From Cordia subcordata (Eukaryota; Streptophyta; Magnoliopsida; Boraginales; Cordiaceae), in the NCBI GenBank assembly GCA_028554755.1, contig JAPTOF010000020.1, forward strand, positions 5,275,001 through 5,339,000: a stretch of DNA of 64,000 bases, written 5' to 3'. Numbering within the stretch: the first letter of the stretch is position 1; each line of letters starts with the position of its first letter. Position numbers and translations under genes: made by a program. The notes beneath the pieces were generated by a model. It ran no database searches. It saw nothing but the letters and a program-made list of their open reading frames with translations, and was not told the origin of the DNA. Positions 10,879 to 23,999 of the stretch are shown in pieces.

Positions 10879-13800
10879 CTAGGCACCCTCTCCACTTCTG
10901 TCATCCTGTGAATCATGTGGCACCTCATGCCGGGGCCTGTTATATTTCTCCCGCAGCTGCTTAATTGGAATGAAATCACCAGCAGCATCCATCCCATAAA
11001 ACAAAAAGGAGGCATAAGGATGATCGAACCTACCCTGAAAATAATTGAACATAATCCATGAGCCTGGAAACAAAAAGGTAGATACTAGTGCCGTCTCTAT
11101 CTTGATGAAGATGATTCAACCTACCTTGTCTGGTTGGTCAGGGGCCAGTAAGTTTTCCTCAGCGACTGCAGAAAGCAAAAACTTAGTGAAATTGAAGGCA
11201 TTAGGGAGGGAGACAAGAAAATAACAAGAGATCTAGAGCAAAAAGACAATGCAGAAAGTTAACGTTCTTATGAGATCAGTAATATGTTACACTCAAGCAA
11301 GTACTAGTGCTTATTGAAGGACAAAGAAATAGAAGTTGAAATGAAAAATCAGAGACAAAAGGTGCATAATAAATTGAGTCATTAGGTGTCAAAAAAAGCT
11401 GTACTGACCATACGCCACTAGTAGGTTGGGGTCTGCATGAGCATCAACCAAGACCTGAGAAAAACTCAGTAAAATTTAGTATGAGGTTCTCTGCTTCCTA
11501 GCATGGATCATGAGCATGCAGATCATCACATGATGAAAACTTGAAAAAGTATTAGCTATGTTTACGCTGAAAAGCTTGATACTTGAAAATCAAAGCAAGA
11601 GGCGAATTAATTCTTAGTCATTTGTAAGTTTGCACTCTCTGATTAGATCATGTATATATGGTTTACAATGGCAGCTAATATGATTAAAAAGGAAACATGC
11701 ACTTTGCATTTTGCTGAAAAAATAATTACCAGGGTAAGAGGAACATGCAAAATAAAACATTAGTCAGTTGAAAACGTCAAGATGTATCAAGATGCAGTGT
11801 GACTCAAAAAACTAAAATACTCCAAGAGGAAGGCATAAAGTTTTGGACAAAGCAAGATATTTTCAATCATCTATAAGAGTTAATTGCTAAGCAAGCTAAT
11901 GAAATATTGCAAAAGATGGAAAATCACACTGATGATAACATCAGACTATGCTCCTATCAAGATACAGATACACGAAACGAGTCTAGTGAAACCTGATAAA
12001 ATGGCTGATCAGGACCACGGGTCAACTTCTCAACATTGGCAATTTCCATCCAAGAACTGGACTCACAGCATACAGGATCCATTCCGCAGATTACAGCTCG
12101 ATATCCTAAAATCATGATACCCATTTTCAGCAATAGAGTCATCCAAGAGAAGTTAGAGAAGAAAATTTAAATATATGTATGTATGTATGGATATCATTTC
12201 AAGTGCAGACAATTATTCCATTAGTTCAATCAGTTGGAATGTCCATTTAAAGGAAGTCAGCATACTTATGTTCAAGCTTTTTCCTTCATTTAGATTGATA
12301 TTGCCAAACTACAATTTTTCAGCCCTGTTTCTCACCCAATCATTATGCCTTTCTTGTTCACATTCTATATTCAAATGATTCAGTTATCTAATTCAAAGCC
12401 TCATGGTTGTTCCTTCCCAACATGTCCAATCAATCTTATCATGAATTACTGGTTCTTACCTATCCTTATCCTTTTTGCTTCAGAGTTGACGTATCCAATT
12501 TAATGCCTAGTTAGACTCTTAGTACCATCCTACTATCAACACCAGAGGGGCAGAATTCAACCCTCCTCTTGCTGAATGCGAAACCCTATGATGTTTCATG
12601 CACCAAATGGATTTGATCTGACTTTCTAACTCTGGGCCTAACTAGCAACTTAACTTTAGGGCTTCAATTGGTCTTGATAGCACTGGTGAAGAAATAACAA
12701 AGTAAAACAGGCTTTGCAGGAGTGGTGATAGTAGACTATAATGGTACCATGTGATCATATATTATTTTGAGAAAATCATGCTCTATAAGTTCAACAAGAG
12801 ACATCGCTAAAATAATCACCCCCTTACTACTAATTTCAGTTAGTTGGATGATTTGGTATTGCAACAAAGGGATATGCATCATTGATTTGATATTTACACA
12901 GTATCACATCTAAAGGCAAAAAAAAGTAGCAAAAAGCTGTTCTAAGATTCATAAATGGTAGGGGGGGAAAATTATAATACATACCGAACATCTTATGCCG
13001 CACTTTTTGGCCTAAACGAAATGCGTACTGAGCATTTTGATATGCTTGAGCTTTCACTGATGCAGCCAGAGACTCTGCCTCAACTTTGGAAATTTCATCT
13101 CGTAGTTGAGCTGCTAAACCATAATTCTCATTCTCAATTGCATTCTGCAGGTCTGCACTGGAAGAAGCAAAGGTAGTTCAGCACAATTAGAGTGAATTAC
13201 ATGCATATTGTCATAAAAATTTTAAAAGTAGGTATGGAAGAAAACACACCGTAGACGTAAAAGACTTAAAGCCATGTCTTGAGCTTCGTTCTTTGAGGCT
13301 GATCCCCTTCTAGCTTCTTGTTGCCTCAAAACTTCTGCTTCAACCTTCCATCAACAAAGAAACACTAGCATAATTTACGGAGCCGCCCAACTTAATTCAA
13401 TCAAAAGGTATGACGGAAAGAGAACTCTAATGTGACCTCAGTAAGCTTGTTTCTCAGTTCTTGGGCAATTTCATACTGCTCCAAATTCAACGCATACTGC
13501 AAGCACAAAAGGTAACTGCTTTATGAACATATTTGAAACACTGAAAGAAAAATAATAAACAAAAGCATTTGCCATACTTGCACCCGAGTTCCCAAGTCCA
13601 GCTGGAAAAAGAACATCAGTATATCCTCATTGGCACTCTCACTACGCTCACGTTGCGCGTCAACCCCTTGGTCACCTCCTTTAAAGAACCATCCAGCTGC
13701 GACCTTCACGCTTCTTGATCCAGGTAGATCCATTCGTCTGAAAAAAGACCACCTTTCTCTAAAGTGAAGAGGAACAAGCTGTCCCTCAGGCCTAAAAACG

Positions 13801-13910
13801 ATCTTGGATTCTTTATATAACCCAAAACGCCTCCTCGATACATGCTCACATCCACAAAGACAACTGTACCTAGAGGGTGCCAGAGTGCTTATTGACATTC
13901 CTTGCACCAT
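10879..13910 (-). CDS. CLPF: ClpF-type chloroplast Clp protease adaptor (UVR plus YccV-like domains)
   Basis: Eight coding exons read on the minus strand: 13910-13578, 13496-13437, 13344-13250, 13157-12985, 12105-11993, 11454-11409, 11165-11125, 11034-10879. All introns are GT..AG and phases agree, giving 338 residues, close to the ~330 of Arabidopsis ClpF (At2g03390, from memory). Exon 1 encodes a Ser/Arg-rich, acid-poor N-terminus, a likely chloroplast transit peptide. Residues ~112-195 hold UVR-type helices (LNLEQYEIAQELRNKL; IENENYGLAAQLRDEISKVE). From ~205 comes the YccV/HspQ-like domain (FRLGQKVRHKMFGYRAVICG ... WMEIANVEKLTRGPDQPFYQ ... HPYASFLFYGMDAAGDFIP). Known role of the family: ClpF forms a binary adaptor with ClpS1 that delivers substrates such as glutamyl-tRNA reductase to the stromal Clp protease. 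No frame break was seen. Confidence 0.93.
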
Positions 13911-14397
13911 TTCAACAGAACAATTAAACCCTCTTCCCTCTTCTCTATCCCCTTCAACACCTCATATATAACCCTTTATTCCTTTATCCACCTTATATGG
14001 CACCAATCAGAATAAAAACTAGATAAAACATACTCCATTAGATCTTTCTAAAGAAATCATCAACAATAGTACACTAAAACAAACATTTACATTGGGTTAT
14101 CAATGCAAGAATCAAGAATAGCTATTCATACACAAAAATAACAAACAACCTTAAAAACTTAGCACTCAAAGATTGAATCGTTTTCTAATTTATTCATTTA
14201 AATTGGAGTTTTGAGGCAACCCTTTATTCCATTAAGTGTACAGTTAGTAAAACATAGCATACAAAAGTTTCCCAGATTAAAAAAAAAAAAGAAAAATCAA
14301 GATTAGCAGTCAATTCTTAGAAGTGAAACTTTACACTATAAATGAAGATGAGCTTGCATATTATGATTTTTGAAGTGTTTATGGGGTTCAATGTTAC

Positions 14398-14460
14398 CTG
14401 TGTTGGCGGTTAGAAGTTGAAGCTGAAAACTGATGTAGGACGCAGCAGCGTTATATACAT
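14398..14460 (-). other. Probable 5' UTR exon of the ClpF gene
   Basis: On the minus strand the pyrimidine-rich leader-like stretch ends CCAACACAG|GTAACA, a good splice donor at 14398/14397, about 490 bp upstream of the ClpF ATG. An acceptor close to the ATG (around 13920-13965) is weak, so the exact leader intron is uncertain. The transcription start is placed only by the drop in leader-like composition. Confidence 0.4.
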
Positions 14461-15514
14461 TGGGACTTTTATTGTTATTTTCTTCGGAGGATAAATCAAT
14501 AAAAATGGTCCATATACTTTTATTGTTTTTTTCACCAAATATGAAATCTTTTTCTTTTTCTTTTTCTTTTAATAACGAGAGATTAATATTTCATGACGTG
14601 TTCGTGATGTATAGTGTTATCTCAATGCAGCTTTTAGTCTACCAAAAAAAAATCGCAAAGTATTTTTGGGAAGCGAATTAAAGCTAACTCAAAATTCATT
14701 TTTAATTAATTGACTGGAGCTCATATTGGAGAAAACGAGATAAATACCACTTTTTTTGAAGAAAAAAAACGTAATTGAAATTTCTTAAATTTTAAACTAA
14801 TGAGTAAAATATGATAGCTACTTGATTTCCATATATCTGTTGTCACATTAAAAAAAAGCCTGATTCAGGAACTTGGTGTAGCTTGTGCTAGTGTTTGAGT
14901 TTTGAAAACTTAAAGTCAAGTAATTTTTTTTTTTTGTGACAAAGGAAATCCAATTCATAGACTCCTGCCAATAGTACATTCGGGGAACTCGATTACCAAC
15001 TATCAACCCTCGACTGCATAGCACATCTTCTATATTGTAGACTAATTAAGCTACGAGCACTCATCTCAAGATAGGGCACTGAATTTCAACCTAGGTCATA
15101 AGTCGTATCTGTTTCCAATTCTTATCGCTGAGGCATTTCTTAGGGACATTTTTTTTCTTTTCTTTTGGTCATACACAGGTTAGTTGAGTTTTTAATGTCC
15201 TAGATTTGAGTTTGTAGAACTTGAAATTTAGTTGACACAAAACAATGTTCACTGTGTAAAAAACAAAACTTTAAATTCGAATTCAAATTTTGTGATATTT
15301 AACTCGATTGTTTCAAAACTATAACATTTCCGTTTTCCCCCCTTAAAGCTGGCATTTAACTTGTTTACTTTGATTTTCCTTCTGGGCAAATTTACCCACA
15401 ATTTTTTTTTTCTTTTCTTTTGGTTAATCTAGGAAGTTTAGCTTGATCTCTCCCCAAGAACCTACTATTTTTGGATAATTGTGTTAAAAGTTCTTATGTC
15501 AGTCAAGTTCAACC
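14461..15514. other. Noncoding region upstream of the ClpF gene
   Basis: AT-rich sequence with several poly-T and poly-A tracts; it should include the ClpF promoter. The frame at 14460-14681 is low-complexity and not believed. No repeat family was identified. Confidence 0.5.
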
Positions 15515-16029
15515 TTGTGTCCGATTGGGTTATATAGACACCAGAGATTAGCTTGTAACCTAAATAGATCTTTCGCTCACCAGAATTCAATGGAGGCGAA
15601 GGATAAGGCTGCTTTTATTTTGAGGTATTCTGGGGAAGTGAATAGCGCATGGAGAATTAGGGAGAGTGGCTTACAGGAGACTTCGAGGGAACGAATTTTT
15701 GTTAAATGGACACCTCCTGTGAAGGTGTTAAACTGAATCTTGATGGGTGCTCAAAAGGTAGCCGAGGTATTTGCAGCTGCGGGTAGGTTGTTATGCGATG
15801 TTAATGGCAGACGGAGAGGGGTTTTACCATGAATTTGGAGGTTGTGACTAATAACCAAGCTGAAGTTTTAGCACTGTATAAGGGCCTCAAACGCCCAGCG
15901 ATGCATGGATTTCATCAGGTAGCTATAGAGTCAGACTCAATGTCATTGGAGCAGTGGATGAACAATAATATAGTGGGATTTCCACTCCACAATTACTACG
16001 CGTATGTAATTGACTTTTGCCTCCCGTAG
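15515..16029 (+). pseudogene. Decayed RNase H-like domain (retroelement or RVT_3 type relic)
   Basis: Two overlapping short frames together read like a plant RNase H domain. The linker-like VKWTPPVKVLN is followed, after a stop and frame shift near 15735, by LDGCSKG-like sequence (first catalytic Asp), then a glycine-rich CGG.LCDVNG strand, then MNLEVVTNNQAEVLALYKGL (the conserved Glu) and VAIESDSMSLEQWMNN (the next Asp). This order, WTPP...LDG...NNQAEVLAL...ESDS, is that of the RVT_3 / LINE-associated RNase H family. At least one stop and two frame changes break it. No reverse transcriptase was found next to it, so it is an isolated fragment rather than a whole LINE. Confidence 0.75.
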
Positions 16030-16441
16030 AGAGAAAAAAAAAAAAATAGATCTTTCGCTAATCGGTATACTTTATACAAAATAATATTAATAGAAGATAT
16101 TAATATAGCCTGTTCTGAGTATTCATATTAACTGATCCAAAGAAGCAGAAGGTTCTTAATAGTGGCTAAAGTGAACCAGACACTAGATTACTAGAACGAA
16201 GCCATATCTGCATATACAAGAAGAACTAATTACTCAGTTAATAAATTACAGGAGAAATATAGATGCACACAAGTTGGGAATAATTACAGTCCCACCCCAT
16301 CCAAAGAACAACATAGAAACAATTTTAGAACAATGATCTTCCTCTAGGCCACCCCCATCTAGTGAGATAATGCTTAGTTTAGTTCGATCTTTCTCCAACA
16401 GCTCCTCTCGAGAAATGAATCGCAATTGCAGGTTAAAATAC

Positions 16442-19400
16442 CTATGGTCGCTGATACACGTATTTTGTTCGGGGATCCACAATAAGGCCCTTACCTCCAT
16501 TCACCTCTAAATCGTGCCTGCATTACGTAAAATCATCATGCAAAGGGTTTAAGGAAAGTTATTCCATCTAAGAATGAGGGATCGTGTTGCTTTCTGACCC
16601 CAGAATTCTTTTTTAGCAAAAATGCAGTTGTAATTTAGAAGCACAAAGACTCAACTGGAATACAAAGTCTGGAATAGTTAGTTGTTCTCGAGGAACATAT
16701 CTGAATAGATGTAGAAGTCGGTCAACATACACCACCTTCTTCCACACCTGAAAAGGGAAATAGTTATGTCAATCTTAAAAGCAATGAAGTGGAGATTATA
16801 AAACTCAAATCAATTGCAGATTCCAAGATCTGGTTTGAGAAGAAGGTGGACAGTTCTTTGGGGGAGCTAACTTAATAAAACTTTGTCTGATAAGAGGGCA
16901 TACTACTGAAACAATTACAGAGAAAAAAAGGGACAAAAGGGCAGTAGTTTGACTAAAAATCAAGATAATGCATACCAAGTTATCCACGAAGAGTTGCAAA
17001 GCCATAACTGCAGCCTTCAGTCCAAATGTGGGGTGAAGGATATAAATTGCCTAAACAAGACGAGGTGAGATCAGATTATCCATATTGTTGTCATATCAGT
17101 CAAACAGCCACCAAGTTAAAGAATTAGATAAATGAGTTCAAAGGTTACACACATGAAGATTACGCTGGTGCTTCCGGCCAAGTATTTGCTCTAATCTCTT
17201 CATCCATCCCAGGTCTGGCTGCCTGTTTACTCCAAACAAAATTTCAAAATTCAGCAAAAAGTTGTACTCAGAAGAGGAATCTCATAACAACCTGCAACAT
17301 AGAAGGGACACTTCTTTTTCTTGCCTTTCTTCTTAAACCTTGTTATTCTTTCACTTGGTTTGACACTAGGACAATAATGAGGGGCACTTGTCTTCTGTCT
17401 AAGTTAGGTGTGTTGTTATCCTGAATCCTCAGAAGTTCTATCCAGCAACATCTGGATATGAAAAATGATTCACAACAGAAAAAGTTCTGGAACTAAGTCG
17501 ATGGCGATGAAAGTAACAATTGAGGTTCTGGACCTAGTGAAATCCTGAAAGTAAAGGAACATTCACCTAAGGAATCAGAACTCGTAGGGTGATAATATTA
17601 TTATCCCTGTTTCAACAAATGACAAAGGCATCTCCTAGATACCAATTCAATTTGATTTTATTGGATGAACCAGTAACTACGTAAAATTTAACTGTTGATA
17701 GATCAAAAACTTAAGTTCATGATTTATAGGTATACAGCCAAGAGTAACATTAGGTCAAGGAAAGAGTACTCACGCTTGTAAAGATGCCGCAGAGTGGAAG
17801 TAAACAATTGCGTAAGGCTTCTGTATTATTGGCTCGAACTCCTGAAAGGAGATGATGAAAGTAATTGTATAAAGGCAAAAACTAAAAAGGACAAAAAAAC
17901 AAGGACACATAAGAGTATTGCCATGAAACATCATACAAGTTAGTGATGAGACTTGGACCGAGCAACACATCCATATTAGTCAAGACAAAGCAAACAGAAC
18001 TGAGCTTTAATCATTTACCTTGACTACATACAGCACAAACCGCTCTAAATCGAGACATCGCAGCAGAAAATGTGCTCCAACAACAACCATTACTGGATGA
18101 CCCTCACTGTCGACTCCACCTCGGTAACTAGATGAAGGGTCATAACATGAAGGTTATGCAATCAATTCATCGTATCAAGTTTACTCAGGAAAACACCTTC
18201 GCTGAAAGATGTACTCATCTAGATATTAAAAATGGACTTCATCGTATTAAGACTTGATTTCAGAAGTTTCACTCACTATCTCTGCCAAAACCAAGTTAAT
18301 GGACATTATTAAGCCAATCCACATTCTACCTTGGTTAAGAGACAACTCTGCAAGGCTTGAAAAGGGACCTTTATTACATAAAAGGAAAATTAGGCCAGAT
18401 ATCAGTCGAAACAAACTCTTCATAATTGTTTCCAACATCTACTACAAGGTCAATGATCAAACATTTGACACCAAATAGCTCCATAGTTTTTCAAAGTCCC
18501 ACAAAATTCAATGGACAGAAAAAGATATATCTGCTTTCAGTTGAGCACGTGCTGCTACTTATTGTCTAAACAGATAAAAACATAGAATTCAGCAGTCAAC
18601 CAAAAAGGAAAAAGAAAGAAAGGTGCACATTAACACCTTAATTGAATGGCCACAGTTACTTACACAATTTTCATTTCTGCAATCTCTGAGAGGTTAAGAG
18701 AATTTGCTTTGGCAAGATATCTTGAATGAAGTGAGTACTCTTCAGCAGCAGATAAAGGAGGTCCCCCTAAGTCGCCATATCCCAATATTTTAAACCAGTT
18801 CCAACCTCTCTGTGCTTGAGCCGTTTTCTCCCATTGTTCTTGGCGCCGCTGATCGGGATCCTTGATAAGGGACATGAAGGTTGGATCCAAATAGGAATCC
18901 AAATACGACGAGCTCCTGTTAAGAGAACAAGTTTCTTTGAGGCATTCAAACAGACTGAAAAAATTAATATGACAGAGAAAGGAAGGAGTAATATCCACTT
19001 GAAGGTATCAGCTGGGCCACATCAAAGTCGTATGCCCCATAATCCATGTGGTATTGCACTACTTTTTTAAAACAACTATGGGGGATCATATGAATATCAT
19101 TAAAGCATGTGACAATAGAATCCCAGTTCCCAGAAGACACATGTTAAACTAGGCCCAACATTCTGACAGTATTTATTTTCTCCAAGGTCTGGAAAATTTA
19201 CTTTTCCTTTCCGTTCTTTCTGTCCTAAAGCCCACCCCAAGAGAAGGATCAAAAGAATGGAGTTGAAAGACCAAGCTAGGCTTCAGTTGCTTTTTTCAAT
19301 CTAGAGAAAATGCCCAAAACATGAATTGGAACACTAAAGGAAAAGAGAAAAGATCACAGGATACATTATCACTTCCAACAAGCAAGAAAACGGAACACTT

Positions 19401-22400
19401 CACCAGTAGTACGAGAGAGAGAGAGTGGTTGGAGAGTTTAGAGATTTAGTTGAAGTAAACCAATTTCTGCAGCTCACAGTCAAGCTATTTGAAAGAAAAC
19501 ATGAATGAGCATGCACGCACACACAAACAGATGAAGAAAGACCAAAGATTGCAAATAACGGAATTAAGGAACAAGTTCACAAGTATTCGGTAACTCACCG
19601 TTTTGTCAAAGTAACATCCCTGACTGAAAGATCAACTGAGGTTTGAGGAGATCTAGGGTCATTCTTCTTTACATTGGGCAAAGGCTTTATTCTGATTTTC
19701 CGCTCGTCAATGACTGTTTCACCATTTTCATCCCCAACATCTGCAGGAAGCTTTGAAATGGCCACTGCCTCTTCGTTCTTATCTCGTGGAAAATAAAGTG
19801 GAAGTAACCTATATGATGAATTATATTACAATTTAGAATTCAAGGTATTTAGAGTATGCAGTAACCAATCTGAGGACTTATCAAGGTCATACTTTGACAC
19901 AAAACAACAAATTGTGTCAGCCAAGAAGGAAATTACTAATGGCCTTTCCCTCAATCAAAGAGAACAGTGTCAGAAACTCACCTTTTATATATCTCTGTAT
20001 CAGATGATGATGATATACAAAAAACAACAGCCTTGATCTTATCTTTCTGTTTCTCAAGAAACCTTCTCACAGTTCCTAATCAAACAAATCAAGGAAGATC
20101 TGAAGGATAAGTCAAAAAAGCAATGACAATCCAAATATGCACAAACAGCTTATGCAATTAAAAATAACCTTAAATAATTTTACAACAACAGTAACACAGG
20201 TTAGGTAAAGTTTACTATGTGAATGACATCATTTCATCTGAAGCTGGCTGGTGCCTCTTAAAAAAGAAGGCCAGCTTAGTGCACAGAGCTCCTACTATGC
20301 ATTGGTCCTAGGAAGGTCAAACCCACTTTTAAGTCTATTTTGCAAGATGTTATTTCCATGAATGGAACTTGTGACCTCCAGGTCATATGGTGGCAATTAT
20401 ACCATTGTGCAAAAGCTTCCTTCATAGGGCCTCTTAAAGAAAATAGGAAACAATAAAGCGAAACATGTAAGACTGCACAAGGAAATCATACTTATTGCCA
20501 CATGAGCAGCTGGTTCTCGTGGATAATTTTTGGCTTCCATGTAGATACATCCCATAGCAATACTGCATCAACATGTAACAATAAGTTTTGGGATTTAAAT
20601 GGCTACAATTTCCATTGTCTATTATCATACAACCTTTCAAGCCCATTCTCGATGAGAAGTTCAAGGCAAGACCGGTAGCAATGGCTCAAAGCATTCTCCG
20701 CAGCTGTATGATACTTCACAGCATACTTGGGACCAACTGTATGTATAACTCTCCTGTAAAAGTGCACAAGCGGTATTCAGAATTTTGTCAAGAGCAACTG
20801 ATTATGCAAACAGTATCCGTGATCACTCGTCTTAACACCTCAAGGCAAAGTTTATCAAACAGAACAGAGATCTCACAGGAACAGGAAAGATCAATGACAT
20901 ACATCCTACTTCAATGACTGACTTTTCCCAACTCTTTTTGACAACCTTATAACCTACAATGTCAAATTGCATGATATAATCGTAATCTAGGAAAGCAAAA
21001 TTGAGACTCTTGCTTACGCAAAGACCTAAGTGTATGGACAAATTTTCTTGTTAATTGTATAACTGGCCTCAGAAATTATGCTTCAAGAGTGGCTTAAGGA
21101 CTTTCAATGAGGACATAAAATGACAACCTGCTAGATGTTATGGTAAACTGCATAAAATATGATATCAGAAAAGCTTAGAGAAGCATTATAACTTGCTCCT
21201 AACTCTTCAATCACAGATCTCCAGGAGGAAGTCCAAAGTTTCTATAACATGGAAAAACAATTTTAACTTGTCATGAAATGCTTATTATGTGGCACATTGT
21301 TGCTACACATGAGGCAGTAAGACTCAGACACCCAACGATATGGAAAGTGCGATTAACTTAAAAGTCAAAACAAAGGCTATGATGGAAGTTCACCCATCCA
21401 GAACAATTTCTGTTATAGGCTTAATTACTCCCCAACAGACACATAACAGTGATTCATATGAGGGTGTGCAGACCACATTATTAGGCAATAACATGTTAAT
21501 TACTGCATTCCTTTACTCACCTTGCAGGAAGGTCATATGCATTAGTGACTTTTGCCATTCCTGTTCGGCAGCCTCCCTGCAAATAGAAAAGGAAACAACA
21601 AAATCACATAAAGCTTTTTCACAAAATCTACCTGGTCAAGTGAATTTTTCAATACATGGAGCGAAAGGTTCAATCAAGTTGTTTCGAAGTAGCAGCAGTC
21701 AAACAGTATTAGAAGCACCATCACATCTTAATGCTGAATGGATATTATTTTAGATACGGCACACTTACTAGTGTTGCGCATTCTTCTGCAAGTCCAGGTC
21801 CAGCTGCAGCATGTAAACCAGGGCTGCTGTGCACTTCATCCAAGTTCTGCCAACAACTCCAAACATGTAGAACCATCAGACGAAAATCCAACTCATTTTC
21901 TAAACTATCCAAGATTGGCACCCAAAATGCTTCAGATACACAAAGGATCTCTAGATATCAACATTGCTTGGGCTAAACTATAAGGCTATTGAAGTCCTAA
22001 GAAGCAATAAATTCAGTGTAAGAGTCAGACCGAAAAGCTTTCAAATTTCTGTACAGGCTTTGATGGAAATGTCAGCTTGTTGAAGGGTTCGCCTGGAATT
22101 TGACCTAGAACTGCCCATCATAAAGAGGTCTACTTCACCTTAAAGTTAATTCAGGAAGTTCAACCTGACTTGTTCAAAAAATTCTCAAATTTATTTAAAC
22201 GCTCAAACACTCGGAAAAAAGAAAAGAAAAGAAAAAACTGCTTTCAGTTATACATAATTTGATAGAGAATATATCTTACACTCTTTTCAATATGTGATGC
22301 AGATGGAACTATTTTAGATTCATTTCCAAATTATATAGTTTGAAAAGCTTTTTAATTAAGAAAATGGACATCAATTTTGGGCCCAAGAGACAGAAATTCA

Positions 22401-23174
22401 GACAAAAGAAGGTGACATCTATGCATTCCCTCCAGTGCAGGTGCTACACACACTGAGTGGTTAGCTATCCAAATTTAGGTGAGTATGACTAAAACATAAC
22501 ATTTGTGCACCAAAAGTAATATATGGAGAAAAAACATCAAGTCTAATTCATTGTATTTTTCTCTAGTATGCATATTTCACAAGTCTGCCAGTCCAGCGTC
22601 AACCCTTCATGTGGTATAAATATGTAGTAATACTAGCATAAAAGCTTACTAAACAATTTTGTTTCCTTTAAAGACTACAAGTATATCTACTAAATTCATC
22701 TTTTCCAATCAATCAATATTCCTTTCAGCAGGAACACATATTAAATTAAGAATATGCAAAAGAGCTGCTAAGAAGGTGCTGTATTTGGAAAGAGTTTGTC
22801 AAACTGCAGAAACACCGTCAGACAATAGTAGATTACTCGGCTTAGCTCACCTCATTTGTCGAGTTAACAACTGCATCTACCTCAAGATTCCAAGGCTGCC
22901 CTCTCCACAGATAAATCTTCGAGTTAATCTCATGGTCCACAGGAAATCTTGAGACCAACCCATTCCCACTAGTCTCTGCCCCAGCCGCCAAAGGGTCTGC
23001 AAAATAAGAACTTGGATATGTAGAATCCTCATTGTCGTATGAGTATCTGTACTCCGCATCACTCCAACATGGAACTTGATCTAGTGTAATCACCATATAT
23101 CCACCATCTCCACTATCAGTAGGTGATCCACCTCTAGTTGTGGCTGCTGCAGCCCCTGCCACCGACCGGTACAT
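16442..23174 (-). CDS. GDAP2-like protein: macro domain plus CRAL-TRIO/Sec14 domain (At1g69340-like)
   Basis: Fourteen coding exons on the minus strand: 23174-22851, 21846-21769, 21576-21521, 20753-20634, 20562-20492, 20075-19982, 19808-19599, 18915-18664, 18127-18019, 17841-17774, 17222-17153, 17050-16976, 16747-16656, 16517-16442. All junctions are GT..AG with matching phases, giving 564 residues (about 562 in At1g69340, from memory). Residues ~98-245 are a macro (Appr-1''-p/ADP-ribose binding) domain with VDAVVNSTNE, GPGLAEEC, GCRTGMAKVTNAYDLPARR and VIHTVGPKY. Residues ~250-320 are a charged linker. Residues ~405-545 are a CRAL-TRIO/Sec14-like domain (KPYAIVYFHSAASLQ, LHAIYILHPTFGLKAAVMAL, VVYVDRLLHLFRYV). 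The same two-domain order occurs in animal GDAP2, so it is an old eukaryotic architecture. Predicted to bind ADP-ribose-type ligands and perhaps lipid; the ligand is inferred. No break was seen. Confidence 0.94.
20259..20427 (-). mobile_element. Au-like SINE in a GDAP2-like gene intron
   Basis: Read on the minus strand, the segment starts GGAAGCTTTTGCACAATGGTA (diverged box A), then has GACCTGGAGGTCACAAGTTC (diverged box B and the GGTCAC stem typical of plant Au SINEs), then CATGGAAATAACATCTTGCA, GGAGCTCTGTGCACTAAGCT and GGCCTTC, and ends in a T-run. This order matches the plant Au SINE consensus as I remember it, including the 3' T tail. It lies in the intron between coding exons 5 and 6, in the same orientation as the gene. 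It is well diverged, so an old insertion. Confidence 0.75.
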
Positions 23175-23845
23175 ACCCCTTCAGCTCTTAATCAAATCTT
23201 CACCTCTCCACGTATCCAAATCACACTACAAATGCATAATACTCCCAAATTGTTCACAAAATTTCATTCGTAGAATGTAAATTCAACAGCCCCACGCAAA
23301 TATTCACCCAAAAATCCCCTGTAAACAGGAAATCAATCAGAAACCTTCACAACAATGCCAAACTAGTCCAACTTTACATACATCACAATATAAATGCCAT
23401 TCTAATAATAAATACATAACCGAACGCAATAAAAGGCAAATCTTAGCACCAGTAATTCGACAAAAAAAATCACTCGATTGAAGCTCAATTTACACCAAAA
23501 CTCATCAAAAGAATTGCTCGATTCATAATCTGAAATCAAGAATCACAAGCACAGAGAAGCAATTATGCAATAAAAACTGACCCAACATAACATGTGCCCA
23601 GCATTAAAAGGAATTAAATGCATATCCGTACATCAATATTCATACATGTATTTCTATTTTATACATACCCATAAACGTATAAGTTGAAATAATCAATCTG
23701 CACAAGGAGGAAAAAACATAATTTCTCAAGATTTAATTTTTATTATAACTTACACAAACATATATACATATATATGTGTGTGTGTGTGCATATGTAAATA
23801 CATGAGCATCTATAAATACATGAACATATATAAATATTTAGGTAC

Positions 23846-23960
23846 CTGGGTGAATATGATGTAAAGAATTGGGGTTGAATGTGAGAGAGAGAGAGAATGA
23901 TTGAGGTGGAAAAGGACAATAAGTTAATGCGCTGTAAATTGTAACGGGGAGATGATGATG
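23846..23960 (-). other. Probable 5' UTR exon of the GDAP2-like gene
   Basis: On the minus strand a CT-rich leader (including a CTCTCTCTCTCTC tract near 23884-23896) ends CACCCAG|GTACCT, a good splice donor at 23846/23845. It lies about 670 bp upstream of the ATG at 23174. The acceptor just upstream of the ATG was not fixed. A short ATC/ATG triplet microsatellite sits at about 23951-23970. Confidence 0.45.
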
Positions 23961-23999
23961 ATGATGAGCTGAATAGAAGCCAAGGGTCAAGGGGTTGTA

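Noticed and set aside
12955..13176. Plus-strand frame opposite ClpF exon 4
   Set aside because: Antisense of a spliced exon with matching phases on the other strand; no domain.
20588..22952. Plus-strand frames at 20588-20917, 21340-21753, 21731-21983 and 22659-22952
   Set aside because: They are the complements of GDAP2-like exons plus introns and carry no protein signature.
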